A stretch of 51,401 bases of DNA, from positions 1-51,401 of the forward strand of contig JAVEEI010000097.1 of assembly GCA_030840525.1 (NCBI GenBank). The letters are read 5' to 3'. Within the stretch, counting starts at the first letter, position 1. The number at the start of each line of letters is the position of its first letter. Both the position numbers and the translations under genes were made by a program. Positions 38,786 through 46,636 of this stretch are shown piece by piece. The notes beneath the pieces were generated by a model. It was not told the origin of the DNA. It made no database searches and was given only the letters and a program-made list of their open reading frames with translations. This DNA is from Frankiaceae bacterium. GTDB taxonomy: Bacteria > Actinomycetota > Actinomycetes > JAFAQI01.

Positions 38786-39697
38786 GTGATCGAGATGACC
38801 GGGCTGACCAAGCGGTACGGCGACAAGACCGCGGTCGACGGCCTGACCGTCACCGTGCGGCCGGGGGTGGTGACCGGCTTCCTCGGGCCGAACGGCGCGG
38901 GCAAGTCGACGACGATGCGGCTGATCCTCGGCCTCGACCGGCCGACGAAGGGCTCCGTCACCGTCAACGGCCGGCGCTACGACCAGCTCCCCGCGCCGTT
39001 GCACGAAGTCGGCGCCCTACTGGAGGCGCGCTCGGTGCACTCGGGCCGGTCCGCCCGCAACCACCTGCTCGCCCTCGCCGCGTCGCACGGCATCGGCGCG
39101 TCGCGGGTCGACGCGCTGCTCGAGCTGGTCGGCCTTACCGAGGTCGCGCGCAAGCGCGTGGGTGCGTTCTCGCTCGGCATGGGACAGCGGCTCGGCATCG
39201 CCGCCGCGCTGCTCGGCGACCCGGCGGTGCTGCTGTTCGACGAGCCGGCCAACGGCCTCGACCCCGAAGGCATCCGCTGGATCCGGCAGTTGCTGCGCCG
39301 GCTTTCCAGCGAGGGCCGCACGGTCTTCGTGTCGTCGCACGTGATGAGCGAGATGGCGCTGACGGCGGACCACCTGATCGTGGTCGGCCGCGGCCGGCTG
39401 ATGGCCGACATGCCGGTCGAGGAGTTCGTCCGCCGCGGCACCCGGCACGAGGTGCGGGTCCGCTCGCCGCGGCTCTCGGACCTGGTCGCGTTGGTGCAAG
39501 GGCCGGACGTGTCGGTGCGGCCGGTCGGTGACGGGGCGGTCGAGATCGACGGCATGCCGAGCGAGGCCATCGGCGAGCTCGCCGCATCGCACGGCATCCC
39601 GCTGCACGAGCTCGCACCGATCGGTGCGTCGCTGGAGGAGGCGTTCATCGACATGACCGGCGACGCGGTCGAGTACCACGCGGAGGTGGCGGAATGA
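38786..39697 (+). CDS. ABC transporter ATP-binding subunit (ABC-2 type)
   Basis: A 303-aa ATPase. Walker A GPNGAGKSTTMRL (about residues 35-47), signature FSLGMGQRLGIAAALLGDPA, Walker B VLLFDEPANGLDPEG and the switch His in VSSHVMSEM are complete. The C-terminal extension (SDLVALVQGPDVSVRPVGDG) is typical of BcrA/CcmA-like exporters. It overlaps the permease gene by 4 nt, so they form a two-gene exporter for a drug, lipid or peptide. Confidence 0.9.
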   Translation: MIEMTGLTKRYGDKTAVDGLTVTVRPGVVTGFLGPNGAGKSTTMRLILGLDRPTKGSVTVNGRRYDQLPAPLHEVGALLEARSVHSGRSARNHLLALAASHGIGASRVDALLELVGLTEVARKRVGAFSLGMGQRLGIAAALLGDPAVLLFDEPANGLDPEGIRWIRQLLRRLSSEGRTVFVSSHVMSEMALTADHLIVVGRGRLMADMPVEEFVRRGTRHEVRVRSPRLSDLVALVQGPDVSVRPVGDGAVEIDGMPSEAIGELAASHGIPLHELAPIGASLEEAFIDMTGDAVEYHAEVAE

Positions 39698-40539
39698 CGG
39701 CGGCGACGGCAGCGACGGTGGAGCGACGGTCGCCGCTGGACGGCGTACGGGTCACCTTCCCGCGCATCCTGCGCGCGGAGTGGGTCCGCTTCCGGTCGTT
39801 GCGCAGTAGCTGGATCACGTTGGGGATCACCGTCGCACTGATCATCGGGCTCGCGGCGCTTGCGTGTTGGGGCCGCGCGTCGCACTGGCCGCCGCACGAC
39901 CGGGGTGAGCTCCTCTCGTTCAACCCGACCTTGCAGAGCATCGGTCCCGGCGCGATCTTCGGCCAACTCGCGGTTGGCGTGCTCGGCGTTCTGCTCGTCA
40001 CCGGTGAGTACGCGACCGGAATGGTCCGCGCGACGATGGCGGCGGTGCCGCGCCGGCTACCGGTGTTGATCGCGCGAACAGTCGTGTTCGCGCTGCTGAT
40101 GCTCGCCGTCCTGGTGCCGAGCGTCTTCGCCGCGTTCTTCCTCGGCCAGGACCTGCTGTCGGCGAAGCACATCGACACGACGATCGGTGCGCCGCACGTC
40201 CTCCGCGCCGTCTTCGGCGCCGGGATCTATCTCGTGGGGATCGGCCTGCTCGGCATGGGTCTCGGCTGGTTGTTACGGCATACCGCGGGTGCGATCGCGT
40301 CGCTGTTCGGCATCCTGCTCATCCTCCCGCTGCTCGTGCACTTCCTGCCGAGCCCGTGGCCGGACAACGTCACGAAGTGGCTGCCGGGTGGAGTCGACGG
40401 CACGGCGGGAGTGGCGGTCTGGAACACGCACCAAGGTGCGCATTCGTTCGGGCCGTGGACGGGGTTCGGCGTTCTGATGGCGTACGTCGCGATCGTGCTC
40501 GTCGCCGCGGCCGCCATGCTGCGCACGCGAGACGTGTGA
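39694..40539 (+). CDS. ABC-2 type permease
   Basis: A 281-aa integral membrane permease with six helices (ITLGITVALIIGLAALACWG, AIFGQLAVGVLGVLLVTGEY, TVVFALLMLAVLVPSVFAAF, AGIYLVGIGLLGMGLGWLLR, FGILLILPLLVHFLPS, FGVLMAYVAIVLVAAAAMLR). ATGA overlap with the ATPase gene. Partner of the preceding ATPase; substrate unknown. Confidence 0.85.
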   Translation: MTAATAATVERRSPLDGVRVTFPRILRAEWVRFRSLRSSWITLGITVALIIGLAALACWGRASHWPPHDRGELLSFNPTLQSIGPGAIFGQLAVGVLGVLLVTGEYATGMVRATMAAVPRRLPVLIARTVVFALLMLAVLVPSVFAAFFLGQDLLSAKHIDTTIGAPHVLRAVFGAGIYLVGIGLLGMGLGWLLRHTAGAIASLFGILLILPLLVHFLPSPWPDNVTKWLPGGVDGTAGVAVWNTHQGAHSFGPWTGFGVLMAYVAIVLVAAAAMLRTRDV

Positions 40540-40557
40540 CCGTCTAGGGCCGCGCGA

Positions 40558-41163
40558 ATGCCAATGGACCCGGACGAGTTCTACGCGCACGCGCTCGCGG
40601 CCGCGGATGCGCACCGACGGCTGCCGCTGGCGCCGATGACCGGCTGGGAGATCAGCCCGTTCGAGCCGGACGGGCTGCGCGTCTCGCCGTTGCGACCGCC
40701 GGTGCTGCCCGAGCCGCCGCGGCACGGCGAGGACCCGTCCGACTGCTTCGCCTGCCGGCAGCGCGACGAGGGCGTGTGGCTGGATCCGCACTGGCGGCTG
40801 CACCGGGTCGGCGGCGTCGGCGTACCGCTCGTGCTCATGCTCTCGCCGCGGGACCACTACGACCTGGCCGAGCTCCCCGACGACCGCGCGGCCGAGCTCG
40901 GCGTACTCGGCACGCACGTCGCGCGGCACATCGAAGCGCTCCCGCACATCGCCCGCGCGCACGTCTACCGGCTCGGCGACGGCGGCGCGCACCTGCACGT
41001 GTGGTTCTTTGCCCGGCCAGCCGGACAACCGCAGATGCTCGGCTCGTGGCTCGTCGTCTGGGACGACCTCCTGCCGGAGTACCCGGGAGACCTCGCCGAT
41101 GCCGACGCGGCACGAGTCGCCGAGGCGCTCGCGGCGTCGTACGGCGGCGAGGTTTCCCACTAG
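40558..41163 (+). CDS. HIT-like (histidine triad) hydrolase or transferase
   Basis: A 201-aa protein related to the HIT family of nucleotide hydrolases and transferases. Its C-terminal part has GDGGAHLHVWFFARPAGQPQ, in which HLHVW resembles the HxHxH triad with the last His replaced by Trp or Phe. Cys in DCFACRQRDE (about residues 62-71) might bind zinc, as in GalT-like members. ATG 40558. Substrate unknown; a diadenosine polyphosphate is typical. Confidence 0.65.
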   Translation: MPMDPDEFYAHALAAADAHRRLPLAPMTGWEISPFEPDGLRVSPLRPPVLPEPPRHGEDPSDCFACRQRDEGVWLDPHWRLHRVGGVGVPLVLMLSPRDHYDLAELPDDRAAELGVLGTHVARHIEALPHIARAHVYRLGDGGAHLHVWFFARPAGQPQMLGSWLVVWDDLLPEYPGDLADADAARVAEALAASYGGEVSH

Positions 41164-41236
41164 CTGCGCGGCGCACGTACGGAGTTGTCACCTCCGCGAA
41201 CGTGGATTGCGTCGCTCGACGGGGCAGGTCGTACGT

Positions 41237-41692
41237 ATGACCGACACAATGCAGACCATCGACGTCGACGTCCCGATCGGCACCGCGTACAACCAGTGGA
41301 CGCAGTTCGAGTCGTTCCCGCAGTTCATGGACGGCGTGGACGAAGTGACGCAGAAGACCGACACGCTGACGCACTGGAAGATCTCGATCGGCGGCGTCAA
41401 GCGCGAGTTCGACGCCGAGATCACCGAGCAGCACCCGGACGAGCGGGTCGCGTGGCGCGCGGTCAGCGGCACCGAGCATGCCGGCGTCGTGACGTTCCAC
41501 AAGCTCGCCGACGACAAGACGCGGGTCGCGCTGCAGATCGAGACACACCCGCAGGGCCTCGTCGAGAAGGCCGGCGACGCGCTGGGTCTCACCAACGCCA
41601 ATGCGAAGGGCGACCTCAAGCGGTTCAAGCAGTTCATCGAGAAGCGCGGCACGGAGACCGGCGCGTGGCGGGGCGACGTACCTCGCTCGTAA
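41237..41692 (+). CDS. SRPBCC-family (polyketide cyclase-like) protein
   Basis: A 151-aa START/Bet v1-like protein. Family marks are IGTAYNQWTQFESFPQFMDG (residues 13-32), LTHWKISIGGVKREFDAEIT (about 46-66) and VTFHKLADDKTRVALQIETH (about 90-110), with a long C-terminal helix. It binds a hydrophobic ligand in its cavity; in actinobacteria such proteins occur in stress regulons. A strong terminator follows. Confidence 0.85.
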   Translation: MTDTMQTIDVDVPIGTAYNQWTQFESFPQFMDGVDEVTQKTDTLTHWKISIGGVKREFDAEITEQHPDERVAWRAVSGTEHAGVVTFHKLADDKTRVALQIETHPQGLVEKAGDALGLTNANAKGDLKRFKQFIEKRGTETGAWRGDVPRS

Positions 41693-41721
41693 CGGGCGCC
41701 GTTGAGGCGCATGCAAGTCTT

Positions 41722-41753
41722 GAAGGGTCGCGGTGCGTGCACCGCGGCCCTTC
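41722..41753 (+). terminator. Strong hairpin after the SRPBCC gene
   Basis: A 15-bp stem, GAAGGGTCGCGGTGC pairing with GCACCGCGGCCCTTC (one G-T pair), around a 2-nt gap that will open to a small loop, 30 nt after the stop. This is the strongest intrinsic terminator candidate in the window. Confidence 0.75.
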
Positions 41754-41820
41754 GCCTTGTGTCCCGCCGCACGTAACGTGTCCTCGAATGGACGCGACGC
41801 ACGGGAAGGCATTTCTGCTG

Positions 41821-42267
41821 ATGGCTACGTCGAAGACAGGTGGCTTCACCGCCGAAGAGCGCGCGGCGATGAAGGCGCGCGCCGCCGAGCTGCGCGCGGA
41901 GGGAAAGAAAGGCGCCAAGAAGGCCGACGAGCTACAGGCTGCCCTCGACGCGATGGCGAAGATGGCACCGGAGGACCGCGAGCTGGCCGAACGCGTGCAC
42001 GCGACCGTGACCGCCGCGGCGCCGCAGCTTTCGCCGAAGACGTGGTACGGGATGCCGTCGTACGCGAACGCCGACGGCAAGGTCGTCATCTACTTCCGCG
42101 ACGCCGGAAAGTTCAAGGAGCGCTACTCCAACCTCGGTTTCCAGGACACGTCGAACCTCGACGACGGCGACATGTGGCCGATCATGTTCGCGCTGAAGAA
42201 GTGGAGTCCGAGCGTAGAGAAGAAAGTCACCCAGCTCGTCAAGGCCGCGGTGTCGGGTACGCCGTGA
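41821..42267 (+). CDS. DUF1801 / YdhG-like domain protein
   Basis: A 148-aa protein of the DUF1801 (iron-chaperone-like) family. The start MATSKTGGFTAEERAAMKAR is standard for actinobacterial members, followed by a Lys-rich stretch (EGKKGAKKADELQAAL) and the domain core (AAPQLSPKTWYGMPSYANAD, KVVIYFRDAGKFKERYS, FQDTSNLDDGDMWPIMFALK). An upstream ATG (41789) is in frame, but 41821 fits the family. The function is unknown. Overlaps the next gene by 4 nt. Confidence 0.8.
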   Translation: MATSKTGGFTAEERAAMKARAAELRAEGKKGAKKADELQAALDAMAKMAPEDRELAERVHATVTAAAPQLSPKTWYGMPSYANADGKVVIYFRDAGKFKERYSNLGFQDTSNLDDGDMWPIMFALKKWSPSVEKKVTQLVKAAVSGTP

Positions 42268-42650
42268 GCCCTTGGCACAACGGCGGCATCTCCGCGGTCA
42301 CGTTGTTCGTCGACGACCTCGACCGGGCCCGCGCTTTCTACACGCAGGCGTTCGGGCTGCCGGTGCACTTCGAGGACCCGGAGTCGGTGGTGTTCCGGTT
42401 CGGCGACACGTTGGTCAACCTGCTCGTGTCGTCGTCGGCGGGCGAGCTCGTCGAGCCCGCGGCCGTCGGCAGCAGCGGCAACGGCCCGCGCTCCCAGTTC
42501 ACTCTCACGATCGACGACGTCGACGCCGCCTGCGCCGAGCTCGCGTCGCGCGGCGTCGTCCTGCTGAACGGCCCGGTCGACCGTCCGTGGGGCGTTCGTA
42601 CGGCGTGCTTCCAGGACCCGGAGGGGAACGTCTGGGAGGTCGCCCACTAG
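42264..42650 (+). CDS. VOC (glyoxalase/bleomycin resistance) family protein
   Basis: A 128-aa vicinal oxygen chelate protein with one beta-alpha-beta-beta-beta pair per half: TLFVDDLDRARAFYTQAFGL (residues 13-32) and FTLTIDDVDAACAELASRGV (about 78-97), with DPEGNVWEV at the end. The metal ligand positions are a Glu near 40 and the C-terminal Glu. GTG start overlaps the preceding gene. Function uncertain. Confidence 0.85.
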   Translation: MSPWHNGGISAVTLFVDDLDRARAFYTQAFGLPVHFEDPESVVFRFGDTLVNLLVSSSAGELVEPAAVGSSGNGPRSQFTLTIDDVDAACAELASRGVVLLNGPVDRPWGVRTACFQDPEGNVWEVAH

Positions 42651-42693
42651 AGATCATGACGGCGCGGCCGTTTGGCTGACGCGGCCGGATCAC

Positions 42694-43284
42694 GTGCCGG
42701 ATGATGTCGGCGTGCGGCATGCGGGGGTCCTGGTAGTCGTCGTCTTTGGCGCGGCATGTTCCGGCCCGGCGGCCGCGCCGTCGTCGCTCACGCCCGCCGC
42801 GCCGCACCCGTCGCACTCGCCGCCGGCGGTCGCCAGTACGTCGCCGATGTCGCCGATGTCGCCGAGCAGCGCGGCGATCCGGCGGTCGCTGCGGGCGCTG
42901 ACCGAGGCCGACTACCCGTCGACGTACTTCGACGAGATGGCCGACCCGGTCGGCACGCCGGACGGGCACGGCGGCGTGTTCACTGCGGTCGTCGCGGTGC
43001 GTCAGCTGACCGCGGACGGGCACGGCCAGATCGTCGCGTTCTGGCACGACAAGCAGTTCGTCGGCTGGGTGCCCGGCCGCGAGGTTGCGTCGGTCGGCGC
43101 CGTCACTCCGCACGGGCCGGGCGCGTTCGACGTCGAGATGGCGCTCTACGGTCCGGGCGCCGCGATGTGCTGCCCCAGCGGCAGCGTCCACGTCGTCTTC
43201 GGCTGGAACGGCCACGCGTTCGCGGCGACCAGGCGCATTCCGGCCGACGTCGACCTCGGGTCGGTCGTCGTACATCGCCGCTGA
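42694..43284 (+). CDS. Lipoprotein of the LppP/LprE-like type
   Basis: A 196-aa lipoprotein. A short signal segment (VRHAGVLVVVVFGAAC, lipobox GAAC; Cys about 22) is followed by a Pro/Ser/Ala linker (residues 25-62) and a globular domain with DGHGQIVAFWHDKQFVGWVP, GAFDVEMALYGPGAAMCCPS and VHVVFGWNGHAFAATRRIPA, which resembles the LppP/LprE lipoprotein domain. GTG 42694 is used; GTG 42712 six codons later gives a tighter signal peptide. The function is unknown. Confidence 0.65.
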   Translation: MPDDVGVRHAGVLVVVVFGAACSGPAAAPSSLTPAAPHPSHSPPAVASTSPMSPMSPSSAAIRRSLRALTEADYPSTYFDEMADPVGTPDGHGGVFTAVVAVRQLTADGHGQIVAFWHDKQFVGWVPGREVASVGAVTPHGPGAFDVEMALYGPGAAMCCPSGSVHVVFGWNGHAFAATRRIPADVDLGSVVVHRR

Positions 43285-43307
43285 TCTGGGCCGCTGATCT
43301 GGGGTAA

Positions 43308-43595
43308 CTACTCGCCGGCTGCGGCGGCCGCTCGGATCGCCGCGAGGAACGGCGCGTCCCGTTGCTGCGTCGTACCGTCGAGCGCGTCCCACGGCACGAG
43401 GTGCGCGCTCGACTTGCCGCCGATCTCCGCCGCCGCGGCCCACGCGTCGTGCACGTCCGCGGCGGTGACCGCCGTTCCCTTCGCCCGCATCAGTACGGCG
43501 TAGACGAAGAACACCGGGTCGATCTCGGCCGCGGCCGACTCCGACTCGACGAGCGCGCGAATTCGCTCGGCATCCCGGCGAAGGTACGACGACAT
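43308..43595 (-). CDS. RyR-domain-like small protein
   Basis: A 95-aa soluble protein. The pattern DVHDAWAAAAEIGGKSSAHL then VPWDALDGTTQQRDAPFLAA follows the core of the ryanodine-receptor (RyR) repeat (HeVWa ... hP.LVPYeeL ... DR), which also exists as a bacterial stand-alone module. An N-terminal helical part (YLRRDAERIRALVESESAAA) precedes it. ATG 43595 is chosen. It is divergent from the SLATT-type gene, 17 bp apart, so both share one promoter region. RyR modules occur in nucleotide-linked conflict systems; that function here is inference. Confidence 0.55.
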   Translation of the reverse strand: MSSYLRRDAERIRALVESESAAAEIDPVFFVYAVLMRAKGTAVTAADVHDAWAAAAEIGGKSSAHLVPWDALDGTTQQRDAPFLAAIRAAAAAGE

Positions 43596-43612
43596 GCGCA
43601 ATAGTCTTCCGC

Positions 43613-44578
43613 ATGTCGTCCCCCCACCAACCGGGCGTCGAGGCGGCGGGACCGCGGTCGTTCGCGATGCCGCCGCTGTTCGCGGACGCGGACGCGGCGT
43701 CCGTCGCGGGGCAGCGCAGCTTTCTCCGGGCCACCCGCGCGCGGCTGGCGCTCGCGGTCGGGGCGGCGGTGTTGGTGGCGTTCGGAAACGCGTGGGTGCA
43801 CGACGGCGTCGAGATCCTTACCGCGCTCGCGGCGGCCGCGTTCGTCGCCGCGCTCGGCGCCGAGGTGTGGCTGCTCGCCGACCGGCCGGAGAACCGCTGG
43901 TACGACGGCCGGGCGTTCGCCGAGTCGGCGAAGACGCTGGCCTGGCGGTTCGCCGTCGGCGGTTCGCCGTTCCCGGTCGGGCTCGGCGACGCGGCGGACG
44001 CGTTCGCCGAACACCTCGCGCAACTGCTCGAGGACGTCTCCGAGGTCACGATCCTGACCGGCGTCGGCACTCCCGTGACCGAGGAGATGGCCGCCCTGCG
44101 GGCGAGCCCGCTCGCGGTCCGCAAGGCGAGCTACCTCGCGGGCCGGATCGCCGACCAGCAGCAGTGGTACGCCGGCAAGGCGCGGCGCAACGCGAAGAGC
44201 GCCGAGCGGTGGCGGCTCGCGCTGATCGTCATCGAAGTCGCCGGTGCTGCGGCCGCGCTAGCGAAGGCGTTCGACCTGACCGGCACCGACCTGACGAGCG
44301 TCGCGTCGGCCGCGGTCTCCGCCGGTGCGGCCTGGCTCGCGGTGAAGCAGCACGAGGCGGTCGCCCGCGCGTACACGTTCGCGGCGGTGGAGCTCGGCAT
44401 CGCGGCGCAACGGGTGCGCGCCGTCCACGACGAGGAACGGTGGGCGCTGGAGGTGGCCGACGCCGAGGAGGCGATCAGCCGCGAGCACACGATGTGGCGG
44501 GCGGCGCGGACGATCCTGGAGCCGGCCAGAGCCCGGCGGGCCGGGCCGACCGACGACGAGGCATCGCGCCAGCCGTAA
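43613..44578 (+). CDS. DUF4231/SLATT-type membrane protein
   Basis: A 321-aa membrane protein that looks like two SLATT (SMODS and SLOG-associated 2TM effector) domains. The first half has a helix pair (TRARLALAVGAAVLVAFGNA and LTALAAAAFVAALGAEVWLL) followed by the motif WYDGRAFAESAKTLAWRFAV. The second half starts RIADQQQWYAGKARRNAKSA, has a second helix pair (LALIVIEVAGAAAALAKAFD and SVASAAVSAGAAWLAVKQHE), and ends with helices. SLATT proteins are predicted pore-forming effectors of anti-phage or conflict systems that fire on a nucleotide signal. No nucleotidyltransferase is adjacent. Confidence 0.7.
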   Translation: MSSPHQPGVEAAGPRSFAMPPLFADADAASVAGQRSFLRATRARLALAVGAAVLVAFGNAWVHDGVEILTALAAAAFVAALGAEVWLLADRPENRWYDGRAFAESAKTLAWRFAVGGSPFPVGLGDAADAFAEHLAQLLEDVSEVTILTGVGTPVTEEMAALRASPLAVRKASYLAGRIADQQQWYAGKARRNAKSAERWRLALIVIEVAGAAAALAKAFDLTGTDLTSVASAAVSAGAAWLAVKQHEAVARAYTFAAVELGIAAQRVRAVHDEERWALEVADAEEAISREHTMWRAARTILEPARARRAGPTDDEASRQP

Positions 44579-44639
44579 CGACGACTCTCGCGGCGCGGCG
44601 GCGGCGTCGAGCGGGTCCGGTTCGCCTACCGTTCGACGA

Positions 44640-44969
44640 ATGATGCACATCATCAACGGCTTCCTGAACGTCCTCGGGGTGACCGACGGCGGCGGCCGCT
44701 GGTACCTGTGGTGGTCGGGGATGTTCGGCAACCTGACGATCTTCGCCGCGGTCGGGATCTTCTATCGCCGGCACAACTGCCACATCCACCGCTGCCCGCG
44801 GCTCGGCCACCACGCGGCGGTCGACGCGAACGGCGTCGAGTACCTCGTGTGCCGGCGGCATCACCCCGACCTCGGGCGCGCGTCCCGGCTGCACCCGCAC
44901 CACCTGATCAGCCAGCGCACCGGCCCCGGCCCGAGCGCGGCCGGCGCGCCGCAACCGGGTTCGTCGTAG
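44640..44969 (+). CDS. Small membrane protein with cysteine/histidine-rich tail
   Basis: A 109-aa protein with one membrane helix (LWWSGMFGNLTIFAAVGIFY) preceded by NVLGVTDGGGRWY and followed by a cytosolic Cys/His cluster (RRHNCHIHRCPRLGHHA ... VCRRHHP). The pattern NCHIHRC then VCRRHHP suits a zinc-binding module. Similar proteins are common in actinobacteria and their phages. The C-terminal tail is disordered. Function unknown; it follows the SLATT-type gene by 61 nt. Confidence 0.65.
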   Translation: MMHIINGFLNVLGVTDGGGRWYLWWSGMFGNLTIFAAVGIFYRRHNCHIHRCPRLGHHAAVDANGVEYLVCRRHHPDLGRASRLHPHHLISQRTGPGPSAAGAPQPGSS

Positions 44970-45009
44970 CGATGGCGGCGCTACCGGCCACCGGCGCGGA
45001 GCGGCGCGC

Positions 45010-45282
45010 TTAGGCTTCTGCGCCGACCTCGTAGACGTCGGCGGAGACGAGTTCGGGGCCGCCTGGCGGGGGCTTCAACACATCCTTGGCTGCTTGCGCG
45101 TTCTCTTCCGTGTCGAAGATCACGACGCCGAGGCCGTTGCCGTCGTTGTTCATCCACGCACCGCGCTGGAACCCCGGCTGCGACTTCGCCTGCGGGACCA
45201 CGACCTCATTGAGCATTTGCAGACCTTCGGCTGTGTCGCCGGTCCCGGGAAGCTTCACTCGCAGTACGACGGCGTGGGCCAT
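45010..45282 (-). CDS. Dimeric alpha-beta barrel (ABM-like) protein
   Basis: A 90-aa protein of the dimeric ferredoxin-like fold. The layout VVLRVKLPGTGDTAEGLQML, VVPQAKSQPGFQRGAWMNND, GVVIFDTEENAQAAKDVL and a final strand is that of small antibiotic monooxygenase-like or stress-responsive barrel proteins. No cofactor residues are visible. The role is unknown. Confidence 0.7.
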   Translation of the reverse strand: MAHAVVLRVKLPGTGDTAEGLQMLNEVVVPQAKSQPGFQRGAWMNNDGNGLGVVIFDTEENAQAAKDVLKPPPGGPELVSADVYEVGAEA

Positions 45283-45380
45283 GAACTCACTCCCTTTGTC
45301 GGACGATCAGGCTCGGGCAGCATCGCACGGTCGAGCGGTCCGGTCACGCAACCGTGCTTTGCGGGCGCATAATCGAGAGT

Positions 45381-45638
45381 ATGTCCGACCGCTGCCGGCA
45401 CGAGTTGCTGCCGGGACAGTGCGCGCTCTGCCGGCCGATACCGGCCGGTGTGCCGGCCACCGTCTACGTGACTCGCGGTGGCGAGGCCTATCACGGCACA
45501 CCGCGGTGCGCCGGCCTCGCCGACGGCCAGTGGTACGCCGAGTATCGCGGCAACGAAGTGCATGCCATCGAGCCGATCTCCGCCGCCGCCGCCATCGTCA
45601 AAGGCCGGTCGCGGTGCCTCGTCTGCCTGCCCGAGTGA
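45381..45638 (+). CDS. Cysteine-rich small protein
   Basis: An 85-aa protein with two cysteine pairs: CRHELLPGQCALC near the start and TPRCAG ... SRCLVCLPE near the end. The middle, VYVTRGGEAYHGTPRCAGLA then GLADGQWY, resembles a recurring actinobacterial domain that contains a YH(x)nC pattern. Two zinc sites seem possible. ATG 45381 is chosen. No function known. Confidence 0.6.
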   Translation: MSDRCRHELLPGQCALCRPIPAGVPATVYVTRGGEAYHGTPRCAGLADGQWYAEYRGNEVHAIEPISAAAAIVKGRSRCLVCLPE

Positions 45639-45665
45639 GGCTGCTGGTCAGCCACGGCACGTCGG

Positions 45666-46142
45666 CTATCCGCCGCCCAGGCTCCGCAACGCATCGCCCG
45701 TCAGTCGCCAGGTCGTCCACTCGTCCATCGGCGCGGCGCCCAGGGTCCGGTAAAAACCTTGCGCGTCGACGTTCCAGTCGAGGACGGCCCAGTCGACCCG
45801 GCCGTAACCCTTGTCGACCGCGATCCGCGCGAGCTCGGTGAGCAGCGCGCGACCGTGCCCGCCGCCGCGCGCGGCCGGCCGGACGAACAGGTCCTCGAGG
45901 TACAGCCCGTGCGTGCCGAGCCAGGTCGAGAAGTTGACGAAGTACACGGCGAAGCCGACGACCTCGCCGGACTCGTCGTCCGCCGCGACCAGGCAGTGCA
46001 CCCGCGCCGACGGCCCGAACAGCGCCGTACCGAACGCGTCCTCGGTGGCGACGACCGCGTCCGGCTCGCGCTCGTACGCCGCCAGCTCGCGCACCAGCGA
46101 AAGGACGACGGGTACGTCGTCCGGGATAGCGGCGCGGATCAA
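45666..46142 (-). CDS. GNAT family N-acetyltransferase
   Basis: A 158-aa acetyltransferase of the SSAT-like group. It begins IRAAIPDDVPVVLSLVRELA, has the acetyl-CoA site LEDLFVRPAARGGGHGRALL (about 82-101), and DWAVLDWNVDAQGFYRTLGA (about 117-136) near the end. The start is TTG 46142; no ATG is near. Substrate unknown; polyamine or diamine substrates are typical of close relatives. Confidence 0.85.
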   Translation of the reverse strand: MIRAAIPDDVPVVLSLVRELAAYEREPDAVVATEDAFGTALFGPSARVHCLVAADDESGEVVGFAVYFVNFSTWLGTHGLYLEDLFVRPAARGGGHGRALLTELARIAVDKGYGRVDWAVLDWNVDAQGFYRTLGAAPMDEWTTWRLTGDALRSLGGG

Positions 46143-46161
46143 GCTTGCCTGCGCTTTGCGC

Positions 46162-46563
46162 TCAAGCCTGCTTGGTCTCCCAGAAGATCTTGTCGATCTC
46201 GGCGATCTTGTCGAGCAGCTTCTGCGCCTCGCCCGGGTCGACGGTGGCCTTGGCGCCGGCCGCGCCGGCCAGCTTCGTCGCCTCGTTGAAGAGCTGGTGC
46301 AGCTCCGGGTACTTCTCGAAGTGCGGCGGCTTGAAGTAGTCGGTCCACAGCACCCACAGGTGGTGCTTCACCAACTCGGACCGCTGCTCCTTGATCAGCA
46401 GCGCGCGGGTCCGGAAGACCGGGTCCTCGTTGCCCTGGTACTTCTCGCAGATCGCCTTCACCGACTCGGCCTCGATCCGCGCCTGCGCCGGGTCGTACAC
46501 CCCGCAGGGGAGGTCGCAGTGCGCGGAAACGACGGTGCGGGGCGCAAGGAGCCGGCGCAGCAT
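46162..46563 (-). CDS. sodN: Nickel superoxide dismutase precursor
   Basis: A 133-aa precursor of Ni-SOD. The pro-sequence MLRRLLAPRTVVSA ends before His15, and the mature N-terminus HCDLPCGVYDPAQARIEAES is the nickel hook (His1, Cys2, Cys6 of the mature protein). The rest is the four-helix bundle with EDPVFRTRALLIKEQRSELV and HLWVLWTDYFKPPHF. It removes superoxide in the cytoplasm. A ribosome site GAGGACC precedes ATG 46563. The sodX-type protease is divergent, 73 bp away. Nickel-dependent control by a Nur-type regulator is likely; no clear Nur box was seen. Confidence 0.97.
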   Translation of the reverse strand: MLRRLLAPRTVVSAHCDLPCGVYDPAQARIEAESVKAICEKYQGNEDPVFRTRALLIKEQRSELVKHHLWVLWTDYFKPPHFEKYPELHQLFNEATKLAGAAGAKATVDPGEAQKLLDKIAEIDKIFWETKQA

Positions 46564-46636
46564 AGGTCCTCCAGGTGTCGATGCTCTGTCGCTAACGGGG
46601 TCGCTACGGGAGCGGTACGGAGGCGACACTATCGCC

